Below the pieces are notes generated by a model. That model saw only the letters and a program-made list of their open reading frames with translations, did not search any database and was not told where the DNA came from. A DNA stretch of 64,000 nucleotides from contig NZ_CP019791.1 in the NCBI RefSeq assembly GCF_002007645.1, forward strand, positions 1,550,001-1,614,000. The letters are read 5' to 3'. Source of the stretch: Anaerohalosphaera lusitana (GTDB lineage: Bacteria; Planctomycetota; Phycisphaerae; Sedimentisphaerales; Anaerohalosphaeraceae). Every line of letters starts with the position of its first letter. Positions within the stretch are counted from its first letter, which is position 1. Both the position numbers and the translations under genes were made by a program. Below, piece by piece: positions 19,327 to 27,390 of this stretch.

Positions 19327-21004
19327 CCCTTTCAGGGAAAAACAATTTGACCGTCTCGTCACCCAGTTGATCGAGGGCAATATCAGCCCAGAAAGACTTG
19401 CCTGCCTCAATGAGCTGCTCGAAAAATCTGCGGAGGCTCGCAACCGGTACATCGAGATCACCACGCTTGCCGTCGGTCTTCGCAAGCAGAGTGAACTCCA
19501 TGATGCCAGGACAAACTGCAACTCCTGCGGAATTGGAATGAGCAACGAGGTGTGGACCGCTCTCGCTGCCAATGAAATGCTAGCTGAAGCTGTTGATGTC
19601 CCCAGGCAGCAACCTGATGACGGGTATGTGTCGTTGCGGCCCACAAGCCCTGTCGAAGTATCGCGGAAGAGAGTCATATCGAAATTTGCACTGGCAACCG
19701 CTGCACTCAGCAGTGCGGCAATGTTCGTTATCGCGATGCTCCTTATCTTTACCCCCGCTCGACCGCCGGTAGTCGCAACCCTTGTCGAAAACGCAGGAGC
19801 AGAGTGGTCCAGCCAGTTCGAAGCCAGTCCCGGTGCAGACATCCGCATGGGAAAAATGCATTTACAGCAGGGTTTTGCTAAGCTGGCATTTTTCGACGGG
19901 ACCAAACTCATAGTCCAGGCCCCGGCCGAGTTCGACGTAGAGGGAGAGGATCAGATTTACCTGCACAGCGGACGGGTCTTTGCCCGAATGGATGGCCCCA
20001 ATGTAGGCTTTACCGTGCGCACTCCCGGCGCAACAGTAGTAGACTACGGCACCGAATTCGGTGTCAGTGTCGATTCCCAGGGCAGGACAGAGGCACATGT
20101 TTTCAAGGGACGCGTAGACCTTCGCTCAGGATCTGATGCTCGGGTGTATGAATCCTCCATAAGACTCTCGGCGGGGCAGGCTTCCGCAGCTAACCAGAAT
20201 GGAACGCTTTCAGAGGATGCCTGGCAATGCAATCACTCCGGATTCGTTCAAAGTCTTCCGCCTGAAGGTGCTTTCGGCTGGCCCGGTCAGAGGCTTGACC
20301 TGGCGGATATCATAGGCGGTGGAAATGGCTTTGGAACTGGCCAGCAGGAACGCGTCATTCACCCCAAGACAGGCGAGGTTGCCGACCAGTTCGTATACAG
20401 CTCTCGCAAAGCGGACGGCAAGTTCAGTCCCGTTGCATCATTGAAATACGTTGACGGTGTATTCGTCCCGAACGCGTCAGAGCCCCCACAGCAGATCAGC
20501 TCTGCCGGCCACACCTTCGCCGCCTGCCCTGACACTACGGGGAAGTTTTATCGAAACATTGCGAACGGATTTGGCCAGCAAGGCAGCGAAACGCTCAGCA
20601 AAAACAGAAAGCTGCTTAACGGCGTCAGCTACGGCAGCATGGAGAAACCTGCAATCTCTATGCACGCCAATCTCGGTGTAACCTTTGATCTGGACAGCAT
20701 AAGAGCTGACAATCCAGGCATGCGGATTGACTCATTTAGTGCTATTTGCGGAGTCGCAGGCAGCAACCCGCCAAAAAAACACAAAGCGGGTTTCTTTGTC
20801 CTCGTCGACGGGCAGGTAAGATTTCAAATTCACGCAAGCCATTCGGAGCTTACAGGACGGCCATGTTCGATTTCCATTCGTGACAATGACAGATACCTGA
20901 CTCTTGTCACAACCGATGGAGGCGACAGTCCGCTCGGTGACTGGTGCATGTTCGCAATGCCCGCTCTGGAACTGGAATATTTCGAACGGCAGCAGCAGAA
21001 CTAG
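19319..21004 (+). CDS. FecR-like membrane regulator (putative anti-sigma factor)
   Basis: 561 residues from ATG 19319 with a GGGGGG-rich RBS inside the end of the sigma gene. A cytoplasmic N-terminal segment of about 110 residues (FDRLVTQLIEGNISPERLACL) is followed by one membrane helix (about residues 120-143). Then comes an exported FecR domain (VDYGTEFGVSVDSQGRTEAH, FKGRVDLRS). The C-terminal 230 residues look like an extracellular beta-sandwich (NPB/LamG-like in planctomycete homologues). The 8-nt overlap with the ECF sigma gene indicates coupling and a role in controlling that sigma factor. The signal sensed is unknown. Confidence 0.82.
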   Translation: MDSPFREKQFDRLVTQLIEGNISPERLACLNELLEKSAEARNRYIEITTLAVGLRKQSELHDARTNCNSCGIGMSNEVWTALAANEMLAEAVDVPRQQPDDGYVSLRPTSPVEVSRKRVISKFALATAALSSAAMFVIAMLLIFTPARPPVVATLVENAGAEWSSQFEASPGADIRMGKMHLQQGFAKLAFFDGTKLIVQAPAEFDVEGEDQIYLHSGRVFARMDGPNVGFTVRTPGATVVDYGTEFGVSVDSQGRTEAHVFKGRVDLRSGSDARVYESSIRLSAGQASAANQNGTLSEDAWQCNHSGFVQSLPPEGAFGWPGQRLDLADIIGGGNGFGTGQQERVIHPKTGEVADQFVYSSRKADGKFSPVASLKYVDGVFVPNASEPPQQISSAGHTFAACPDTTGKFYRNIANGFGQQGSETLSKNRKLLNGVSYGSMEKPAISMHANLGVTFDLDSIRADNPGMRIDSFSAICGVAGSNPPKKHKAGFFVLVDGQVRFQIHASHSELTGRPCSISIRDNDRYLTLVTTDGGDSPLGDWCMFAMPALELEYFERQQQN

Positions 21005-21076
21005 AAGTTGTTTCAAGACGGTTTCTTATATATAATTCACAAGATAAAATCAGGTTTATTTAAAGGAAATGTGCAC

Positions 21077-22606
21077 ATGGATAGACGGAGCTTTATCAAA
21101 CTCTCAGGCGTAAGTGCAGCGGCCTTTTGTATGCAGGGCTGTGCCGCTACCAGCATGTCCAAACTCTCCAAGGCCAGAGGCAGCAAACCAAATATCGTTT
21201 ACATAATGGCTGATGACCTGGGCTATTCTGAGCTGGGCTGTTATGGACAGGAAAAGATCAAAACCCCTAACATAGACAGGATTGCAAAGCAGGGCGTTAA
21301 ATTTACTCAGCATTATTCCGGCAGCCCGGTATGTGCTCCCACACGAAGTACCCTTCTCGAAGGTAAGCACACTGGACACAGCTTTGTTCGCAGCAACTAT
21401 GAGCTGGGCGGCTGGGAACGCGGCAACCGAGAAGGCCAGCTCCCATTGCCCGCCGATACCGTCACTCTACCCAAGCTCCTCAAAAAGGCCGGCTACACGA
21501 CTGGTGCGATGGGCAAGTGGGGACTGGGCGGCCCGGACACCTCCGGCGAACCGCACAAGCAGGGTTTCGACTACTTCTACGGCTATCTCTGCCAGCGTCA
21601 GGCCCACAACTATTACCCCACGCATCTCTGGAAAGACTCTGCGGCAGGACTTGAAAAGGTCGAGCTGGACAACGAATATTTCTCCGCTCATCAGCGGTTC
21701 CCCAAAGACAAGAATCCCAACGATCCTGAGAATTACGAGCAGTATTCCGGAAATGACTATGCACCGGATCTCATGACCGAAGAGGCACTAAAGTTCGTCA
21801 AACGTAACAAGGACAATCCCTTCTTCCTTTATCTGCCCTACACCATTCCACACGTTGCGCTGCAGGTCCCGGAGGATTCACTCGAACAATACGAAGGCAT
21901 GGAAGACGACCCATACCTTGGTGACCAGGCCTATCTGCCCAACAGGACCCCTCACGCTACCTATGCAGCGATGATAACCCGCATGGACGATTATGTCGGC
22001 AAGGTCATGGACCTCCTCGAGAAATTGGGTCTCGAAGAAAATACCCTGATCATGTTCTCCAGCGATAATGGCACCACATTTAACGGCGGCTGCGATGCGG
22101 ACTTCTTCGACAGCGTAGAACCACTCCGCGGCCTCAAGTGCTCCGTCTACGAAGGCGGCATACGCGTCCCGCTGGTTGCAAAATGGCCGGGCCGAATACC
22201 AGCAGGCACCACCACCGATCATATTTCCGCGATATGGGATGTCCTTCCGACCTGTACCGCTGCTGCGGGTGCACCAACCCCGGACGACATCAGCGGTATA
22301 TCGATGCTGCCCACCATGCTTAGTAAAGACGAAAAACAGAAAAAGCATGAATACCTTTATTGGGAATACAACAGGCAGATCGCCGTCCGCATGGGCAAAT
22401 GGAAGGCTGTGCGTCGCCGAACCGACAAGACAGTCGATACACCCATCAAGCTTTACAACCTCGAAAAAGATATCGATGAATCCGACAACGTCGCCGACAA
22501 GCATCCCGAAGTGGTCGCAAAGATCAAGAAGATAATGAAAGAGGCCCACACGCCTTCTGAGTACTTCCCCTTCCCGGGCGAACCTCGTAAAAAGTGGACC
22601 GAGTAG
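21077..22606 (+). CDS. Type I sulfatase (Cys-type), exported
   Basis: About 509 residues from ATG 21077 (AAAGGA upstream). The N-terminus MDRRSFIKLSGVSAAAFCMQ is Tat-like, and a Cys in the following M-Q-G-C-A-A could serve as a lipobox. The metal-binding start is NIVYIMADDLGYSELGCYG. The catalytic motif is C-A-P-T-R-S-T-L-L-E-G-K, whose Cys is converted to formylglycine. Further active-site elements are MGKWGLGG and FSSDNGT. It removes sulfate esters from polysaccharides; the exact substrate is not readable. It heads a run of three sulfatase genes and is closely related to the third. Confidence 0.92.
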   Translation: MDRRSFIKLSGVSAAAFCMQGCAATSMSKLSKARGSKPNIVYIMADDLGYSELGCYGQEKIKTPNIDRIAKQGVKFTQHYSGSPVCAPTRSTLLEGKHTGHSFVRSNYELGGWERGNREGQLPLPADTVTLPKLLKKAGYTTGAMGKWGLGGPDTSGEPHKQGFDYFYGYLCQRQAHNYYPTHLWKDSAAGLEKVELDNEYFSAHQRFPKDKNPNDPENYEQYSGNDYAPDLMTEEALKFVKRNKDNPFFLYLPYTIPHVALQVPEDSLEQYEGMEDDPYLGDQAYLPNRTPHATYAAMITRMDDYVGKVMDLLEKLGLEENTLIMFSSDNGTTFNGGCDADFFDSVEPLRGLKCSVYEGGIRVPLVAKWPGRIPAGTTTDHISAIWDVLPTCTAAAGAPTPDDISGISMLPTMLSKDEKQKKHEYLYWEYNRQIAVRMGKWKAVRRRTDKTVDTPIKLYNLEKDIDESDNVADKHPEVVAKIKKIMKEAHTPSEYFPFPGEPRKKWTE

Positions 22607-22634
22607 TTCTTGCAGATTTCAATGCTAACACAAC

Positions 22635-22665
22635 TGAAGCCGTTTCATTCATTGGAACGGCTTCA
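22635..22665 (+). terminator. Hairpin between sulfatase genes
   Basis: TGAAGCCGTT and AACGGCTTCA form a perfect 10-bp stem with an 11-nt loop, ending in ATATTTC. It lacks a solid T-tract and sits just before the RBS of the next gene, so it may attenuate or protect rather than fully terminate. Confidence 0.5.
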
Positions 22666-22686
22666 TATTTCACAAGGAGAAGAATA

Positions 22687-24222
22687 ATGAATAGACGTGA
22701 CTTTCTAAAAAATTGTGCGGCAGCAGCTTCCATCGCAGCAGCAGGCCCTATGGCAAAACTGGCACAAGCCAAACCTGCAACCGTGAAGAAGCCTAACGTA
22801 GTTATCATCTACGGCGATGACGTTGGCTACGGTGATGTCGGGGCATACGGTGCAGAAAAGATACCCACACCCAACATTGACAAGCTCGCCGAACAGGGCC
22901 TGATGTTTACCGACGGCCACTGTACTGCCGCAACCTGCACGCCTTCGCGTTTTTCGCTCCTGACCGGAATACAGGCGTTCAGATATGGTGCCCGTGTCCT
23001 GCCGCCGAACGCTCCACTGATCATCCCCACGGACATCATGACCATGCCCAAGGTGTTCAAACAGGCAGGCTACAAGACAGGCGTGGTTGGCAAATGGCAC
23101 CTCGGCCTCGGTAAGAAGGGCGAAGAGACCAACTGGAACGAGGAAGTGAAGCCCGGCCCGCTCGAAATCGGCTTCGACTATTCCTTCCTTCTGCCCTACA
23201 CCAACGACCGCGTTCCCTGCGTCTACCTCGACGGCCACAAGGTCGTAAACCTTGACCCGGATGACCCCATCTCGATCGGCAGAAAGAAAAAATATGAACA
23301 AAGCACCGAGTATCCCGATGGTAAGAAAAACCGCGAAGCGATGACCTACTATGAAAGCTCTCATGGCCACAACAACAGCGTGATCAATGGTATCGGCAGG
23401 ATCGGCTACATGTACGGCGGCAAGTCCGCACTCTGGGATGATGAAGGGATGGCCGACGTATTCGTTGACAAAATGAAAGATTTTGTTGCTGAGAACAAGG
23501 ACGAACCTTTCTTCCTGTACTTTTCATCGCAGGACATCCACGTGCCGCGCACCCCGCACCCGCGTTTCCAGGGCAAGTCTGAGCTCGGCTACCGTGGTGA
23601 TGCAATGGTCCAGTTCGACTGGAGCACGGGTCAGATCATGAAAACGTTAGAAGAGCACGGCCTGACTGAAAATACTATTGTGATCTTCTCCAGCGACAAC
23701 GGACCCGTTTACGACGACGGCTACAAGGACGGCACCACCGTTCGAACCTCTACAAAGCCCGTAGATCGCGGTCACCGAGCAGCCGGACCGTTCCGCGGGG
23801 GTAAGTATCAGATATACGAAGGCGGCACACGCGTACCGTTCATTGTTCGCTGGCCCGGCAAGGTCAAACCCGGCGTGTCGGAGGCTCTCGTCAATCAGGT
23901 CGACCTTCTCGCTTCATTCGCAAAGCTGCTTAACGTTGAGCTTCAGACCAACCAGGCTCAGGATAGTATCGATACACTTGACGCCTTCCTGGGCAAAGAC
24001 AAAACTGGAGCACCCAACATTATCGAAGAGGCTCGTCCGCTTGCTCTGCGTCAGGGCAAATGGAAATATGTCAGAAGAAACAAAAATCCCGAGCTCTACG
24101 ATGTTGAGAACGATATCGCCGAGGCTAATAATATTGCCGAAAAGCATCCTGATCGCGTCAAACAGATGGAAGCCAGGCTCGCCGAGCTGATCGAAAAGGG
24201 ACGGCGCAAGGCCACCACTTGA
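22687..24222 (+). CDS. Type I sulfatase (Cys-type), Tat-like signal
   Basis: 511 residues from ATG 22687. The leader MNRRDFLKNCAAAASIAAAG is a Tat-type signal. Metal ligands are in VVIIYGDDVGYGDVGAYG. The formylglycine motif is C-T-P-S-R-F-S-L-L-T-G. Further conserved parts are VGKWHLG and IFSSDNGPV with a long insertion around residues 200-260. It is more diverged than its two neighbours and resembles arylsulfatase-like subfamilies, so it probably attacks a different position or sugar. The gene order implies that the three enzymes act on one sulfated polymer. Confidence 0.92.
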   Translation: MNRRDFLKNCAAAASIAAAGPMAKLAQAKPATVKKPNVVIIYGDDVGYGDVGAYGAEKIPTPNIDKLAEQGLMFTDGHCTAATCTPSRFSLLTGIQAFRYGARVLPPNAPLIIPTDIMTMPKVFKQAGYKTGVVGKWHLGLGKKGEETNWNEEVKPGPLEIGFDYSFLLPYTNDRVPCVYLDGHKVVNLDPDDPISIGRKKKYEQSTEYPDGKKNREAMTYYESSHGHNNSVINGIGRIGYMYGGKSALWDDEGMADVFVDKMKDFVAENKDEPFFLYFSSQDIHVPRTPHPRFQGKSELGYRGDAMVQFDWSTGQIMKTLEEHGLTENTIVIFSSDNGPVYDDGYKDGTTVRTSTKPVDRGHRAAGPFRGGKYQIYEGGTRVPFIVRWPGKVKPGVSEALVNQVDLLASFAKLLNVELQTNQAQDSIDTLDAFLGKDKTGAPNIIEEARPLALRQGKWKYVRRNKNPELYDVENDIAEANNIAEKHPDRVKQMEARLAELIEKGRRKATT

Positions 24223-24272
24223 GCTGTTGTTCTGCAGGGCTTAATTTGATGGTTTAGAAAAAAGGTTATATA

Positions 24273-25712
24273 ATGAATAGACGTGAATTCCTTAAAAACG
24301 CAGCATTCGCCGCATCCGTTGCAGCCGCGCCGGGGCTGACGAAATCGGCCTCCGCAAAACCTGCCAAAAAGCCGAACGTAATTTACATACTTGCAGATGA
24401 TCTCGGTTATCGTGAACTCGGCTGTTACGGCCAGGAAAAAATAAGAACACCCTACATCGACAAGCTTGCCGAGCAGGGCATGAAATTCACCAACCACTAC
24501 TGCGGCCAGGCCGTCTGCGCCCCCTCACGCTGTGCCCTTATGACAGGCAAGCACATGGGCCACGCATACGTCCGCAACAACCGGCCAGTCGGTGGAGGCT
24601 ACCAGCTTCCGCTTCCCGAAGGTACCACCACCATCGGTACGCTCTTCCAGAAGCACGGCTATAAAACCGGCGCGATGGGCAAGTGGGGCCTCGGTGGTCC
24701 GGACAGCGTCGGCAGACCGAACAACCAGGGTTTCGATCACTTCTTCGGCAACATCGGCCAGGTCCAGGCCCATTGGTACTACCCGCCTTACATGTACCGC
24801 AACACCACAAAGATCGAATACCCCGAGAACAAAAAGCATACCGGCAACAAGTACTCCCACGATCTGATGGAAAAAGAGGCCCTCGACTTCATCAAGGACA
24901 ACAAGGACAATCCTTTCTTCCTCTACCTGCCATTTATCATTCCTCATGTATCACTGCAGGTGCCCGACGACGAAATACTGCAGAGTTATCTTGACAAGGG
25001 CTGGGAAGAGAAACCCTACAAGGGCGGCCATTACACCGGCAGTGACACGCCAAAGGCAGTATACGCAGCCATGATCACGCGAATGGACCGCAGCGTCGGC
25101 CGTGTCATGTCCCTGCTCTCCGAGCTCGGCCTCGAAGATGACACTCTCATTATGTTCTCCAGCGACAACGGCACAACATACTGCTGCGGTGTCGATTATG
25201 AGTTCTTTAACAGCGTCGGCGACTTCCGCGGCCTCAAAGGCAGTCTTTACGAAGGCGGCATCCGCGTTCCGATGATCGCAAAATGGCCCGGCCGCATAAA
25301 GCCCGGCACCACCACCGACCACATTTCCGCATTCTGGGATGTCCTGCCCACAATGTGCGACGTCCTAAACGCCGACAAACCCGCCGATACCGACGGCATA
25401 TCATTCATGCCGATCCTGCTCGGCAAACCTGAACACCAGAAGCCTCACGAGTACCTCTACTGGGAATTCCCCAGCTACGGTTTCCAGCAGGCAGTCCGTA
25501 TGGGCGACTGGAAGGGCTACAGGCGAAATCTCAAAAAGGATCCCGACCCCAAGCTCCAGCTTTACAATCTCAAAACCGATCCTTCCGAGCAGAATGATGT
25601 CGCCGACCAGCACCCCGAGGTCGTAAAGAACATAGAGACCATCATGAAAGAGGCTCATACGCCTAGCGAAAAATTCCCGCTTCTTCACGAGGAATTTCAG
25701 AAAAAGGCGTAG
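24273..25712 (+). CDS. Type I sulfatase (Cys-type), Tat-like signal
   Basis: 479 residues from ATG 24273. The Tat-like leader MNRREFLKNAAFAASVAAA is followed by the metal site VIYILADDLGYRELGCYG and the formylglycine motif C-A-P-S-R-C-A-L-M-T-G-K. MGKWGLGG and FSSDNGTTY follow. Over its whole length it is clearly a paralogue of the sulfatase at 21077 (shared endings KEAHTPSE and F-P). It ends the sulfatase run before a large terminator. Confidence 0.92.
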   Translation: MNRREFLKNAAFAASVAAAPGLTKSASAKPAKKPNVIYILADDLGYRELGCYGQEKIRTPYIDKLAEQGMKFTNHYCGQAVCAPSRCALMTGKHMGHAYVRNNRPVGGGYQLPLPEGTTTIGTLFQKHGYKTGAMGKWGLGGPDSVGRPNNQGFDHFFGNIGQVQAHWYYPPYMYRNTTKIEYPENKKHTGNKYSHDLMEKEALDFIKDNKDNPFFLYLPFIIPHVSLQVPDDEILQSYLDKGWEEKPYKGGHYTGSDTPKAVYAAMITRMDRSVGRVMSLLSELGLEDDTLIMFSSDNGTTYCCGVDYEFFNSVGDFRGLKGSLYEGGIRVPMIAKWPGRIKPGTTTDHISAFWDVLPTMCDVLNADKPADTDGISFMPILLGKPEHQKPHEYLYWEFPSYGFQQAVRMGDWKGYRRNLKKDPDPKLQLYNLKTDPSEQNDVADQHPEVVKNIETIMKEAHTPSEKFPLLHEEFQKKA

Positions 25713-25736
25713 TTCGTTTGAAACAGCATAAAAAAC

Positions 25737-25820
25737 ACCCCGTCGATGCCCGAACCGCCTTTGCAACCCGATGCAAAGGAGGATGACCACGGTTCAACAG
25801 CATCGGCGGGGTATTTTTTT
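25737..25820 (+). terminator. Large branched terminator hairpin
   Basis: The outer stem ACCCCG-T-CGATGC pairs with GCATCG-G-CGGGGT and is followed by TTTTTTT. Inside, CCTTTGCA/TGCAAAGG forms a second perfect stem, and CGAACCG lies opposite CGGTTC. The total is about 76 nt, longer than needed for termination. It ends the sulfatase operon. Confidence 0.75.
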
Positions 25821-25894
25821 GAAATTTTTCTAATTTCTCTGTAACGTCTGCCCGGAAACCGCATCTAATCTATAGACGAACCCGAAAGAAAATA

Positions 25895-25919
25895 TAAAAG
25901 ACGATTTACGCATCTTTTA
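25895..25919. promoter_or_regulatory. Inverted repeat, candidate operator
   Basis: TAAAAGA ... TCTTTTA (7-bp arms, 11-nt spacer) ends one base before the -35 box of the promoter at 25921. The position suits a regulator-binding site controlling the selenoprotein operon. The regulator is unknown. Confidence 0.4.
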
Positions 25920-25920
25920 T

Positions 25921-25949
25921 TTGACGTGTCGGCATGTCAATGGTATAAA
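25921..25949 (+). promoter_or_regulatory. Sigma-70-type promoter of selenoprotein operon
   Basis: TTGACG, 17-nt spacer, TATAAA. Transcription should start near 25956. An ORF that appears to start at 25921 therefore cannot use that start. Confidence 0.7.
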
Positions 25950-25971
25950 CAAGAACGTAAACTGCTACTTA

Positions 25972-27351
25972 TTGCGGGCCAGGCGGTTGGAGAACAATAC
26001 AACAAACAGAATATTGCGTAGTTCGATCCTGGGTTGGATCGTAATCTGCTGTATGGGTGTCGCATCTCTTTGCCCGGCCGAATCGCCCGAAGACAATGCC
26101 CCTACAGGCGCCCTCCGAATCACTGGTAAGTTCGTTAGAAGTATAACACTTGAATCCGTTGGTACTGAAGAGGTTAACACCGACGGCACATTAGAAGTGC
26201 CCACCGGCAGCCACCAAATCCGTAAGATCACTCTCGAAAACGGCTGGACCGCTTATCCCTATCAGCTCGTGGACATCAAAGCGGGCCAAACCACCGACGT
26301 CAAACTCGGCGGTCCGCTAAAACAAAAGATAACCGCAAACCGGCAGGGCGGCTATCTCAATCTCGACCACTCCGTCGAAGGCGTCTGCGGAAAACAGTAC
26401 CGCAACGGCGACAACCCGCCTGCCTTCACCATCTACAAGGGCGATACAAAGGTCCACAGCGGCAAGTTCGCCTATGGGTGAGGCGGCACATGCAGGTACT
26501 CGTGGCGAGTACCCACCCAAGTCTACGGCGATCTCAAGATCGTCACCACAGCAGATCTAGGCGAAACAGGCGAAAATCAGGCCCAGACAACATTGAACTG
26601 GCCCCTTGTATCGCATTTCATAGGTTTGCTGCCGTGGCTTATACTGGCGGGGGCGTTTCTTGTTTTCAAGAAGAACAGGGACCTGCGTTCACTGTGGCTT
26701 TTGGTGCCGGTAGGTGTCGTTTTACTAGGCTGGAACCTGCTCAAAGCTCTGGCACATGTCCAGGGATCCGCAGGATCTTATTTTGATTCCCTTATGCAGA
26801 CAGCACTTATTTCGTATGCGTTATGGTGGCTGATTCTCCGGATGATAAGCAGGTTTCAGTCATTGACAGGCTTTCTGCTATTTTTATTTACTGCTTTAAT
26901 TGTTACCGCCTGCAATCTGAGCGGCGACTTATTCACTTTCATGCAAATGGGCATCACGACGACGTTCTTAGGACTTATTTTCTGGTCGTCTCATGCAATC
27001 GCGCGACTCATCTGCCGCAAATATCCTACCAGACTGAAATTCGCCCTCACCTTGGCAGTTTCTCTGCTCGTCATCAGTCTTTTATTGTGCGTTGCCTACT
27101 ACACCTTGTTGATGTCCAGGTTCATGGGCTTCAGATTTGACATATTACTTGGCACATTTATGGTATCTCTTGTGGTCTCAGGCATTCTGTTCGGCGGCAT
27201 CCTGCCCTTCCTTCTCATCGCCTTTTTCACGGACTTCTATTACACCCGCTTCAAAGAATTTCTAGGCGTGGAGGATAAAACATACGTCGAGCTGGCCGAA
27301 ACCCAGGCTCCCGACAAAACAGAACCCGCCCAGAAATGGGTCGATCTATAA
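25972..27351 (+). CDS. Membrane selenoprotein with in-frame UGA (Sec near residue 170), new family
   Basis: The frame runs from a non-ATG start (TTG 25972 is my best guess; other TTGs are possible) through an in-frame UGA at 26479-26481 to a stop at 27351, about 459 residues. A hydrophobic signal segment (ILGWIVICCMGVASL) is followed by a beta-rich exported domain with the Sec motif F-A-Y-G-U-G-G-T-C, then S-W-R-V-P. Beyond it come seven or eight membrane helices (from about residue 215) and a charged tail. A hairpin matching two other genes in the window follows the UGA. The motif has Cys four residues after Sec, so a selenenylsulfide bond is possible. It shares only the Sec domain with the genes at 27391 and 36306. 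A conventional caller would report two unrelated fragments. Redox or metal chemistry outside the membrane is inferred; the function is unknown. Confidence 0.8.
26482..26512 (+). promoter_or_regulatory. Bacterial SECIS element (copy 1)
   Basis: Starting 15 nt after the UGA, GUACUC pairs with GAGUAC around the loop GUGGC (26502-26506). Spacing and loop are identical in copies at 28558, 37524 and, on the minus strand, 44780. Stem positions 2 and 3 covary between copies. Confidence 0.85.
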
Positions 27352-27390
27352 GCAAAATACTATGGTAACCGTTAAAAACGAAAGGTATCC

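Noticed and set aside
25737-25820. c-di-GMP-I riboswitch
   Set aside because: GCAAAGG was suggestive, but other conserved elements are missing and it lies after a stop with a T-run.
25921-26481. Separate 186-residue protein starting at TTG 25921 and ending at the UGA
   Set aside because: 25921 is the -35 box of a promoter with TATAAA at 25944, and the UGA is followed by a SECIS-like hairpin and continuing frame.
26593-27351. Independent membrane protein gene
   Set aside because: It is in frame with the upstream part across the UGA, and the ATG at 26593 has no RBS; it is the rear half of the selenoprotein.
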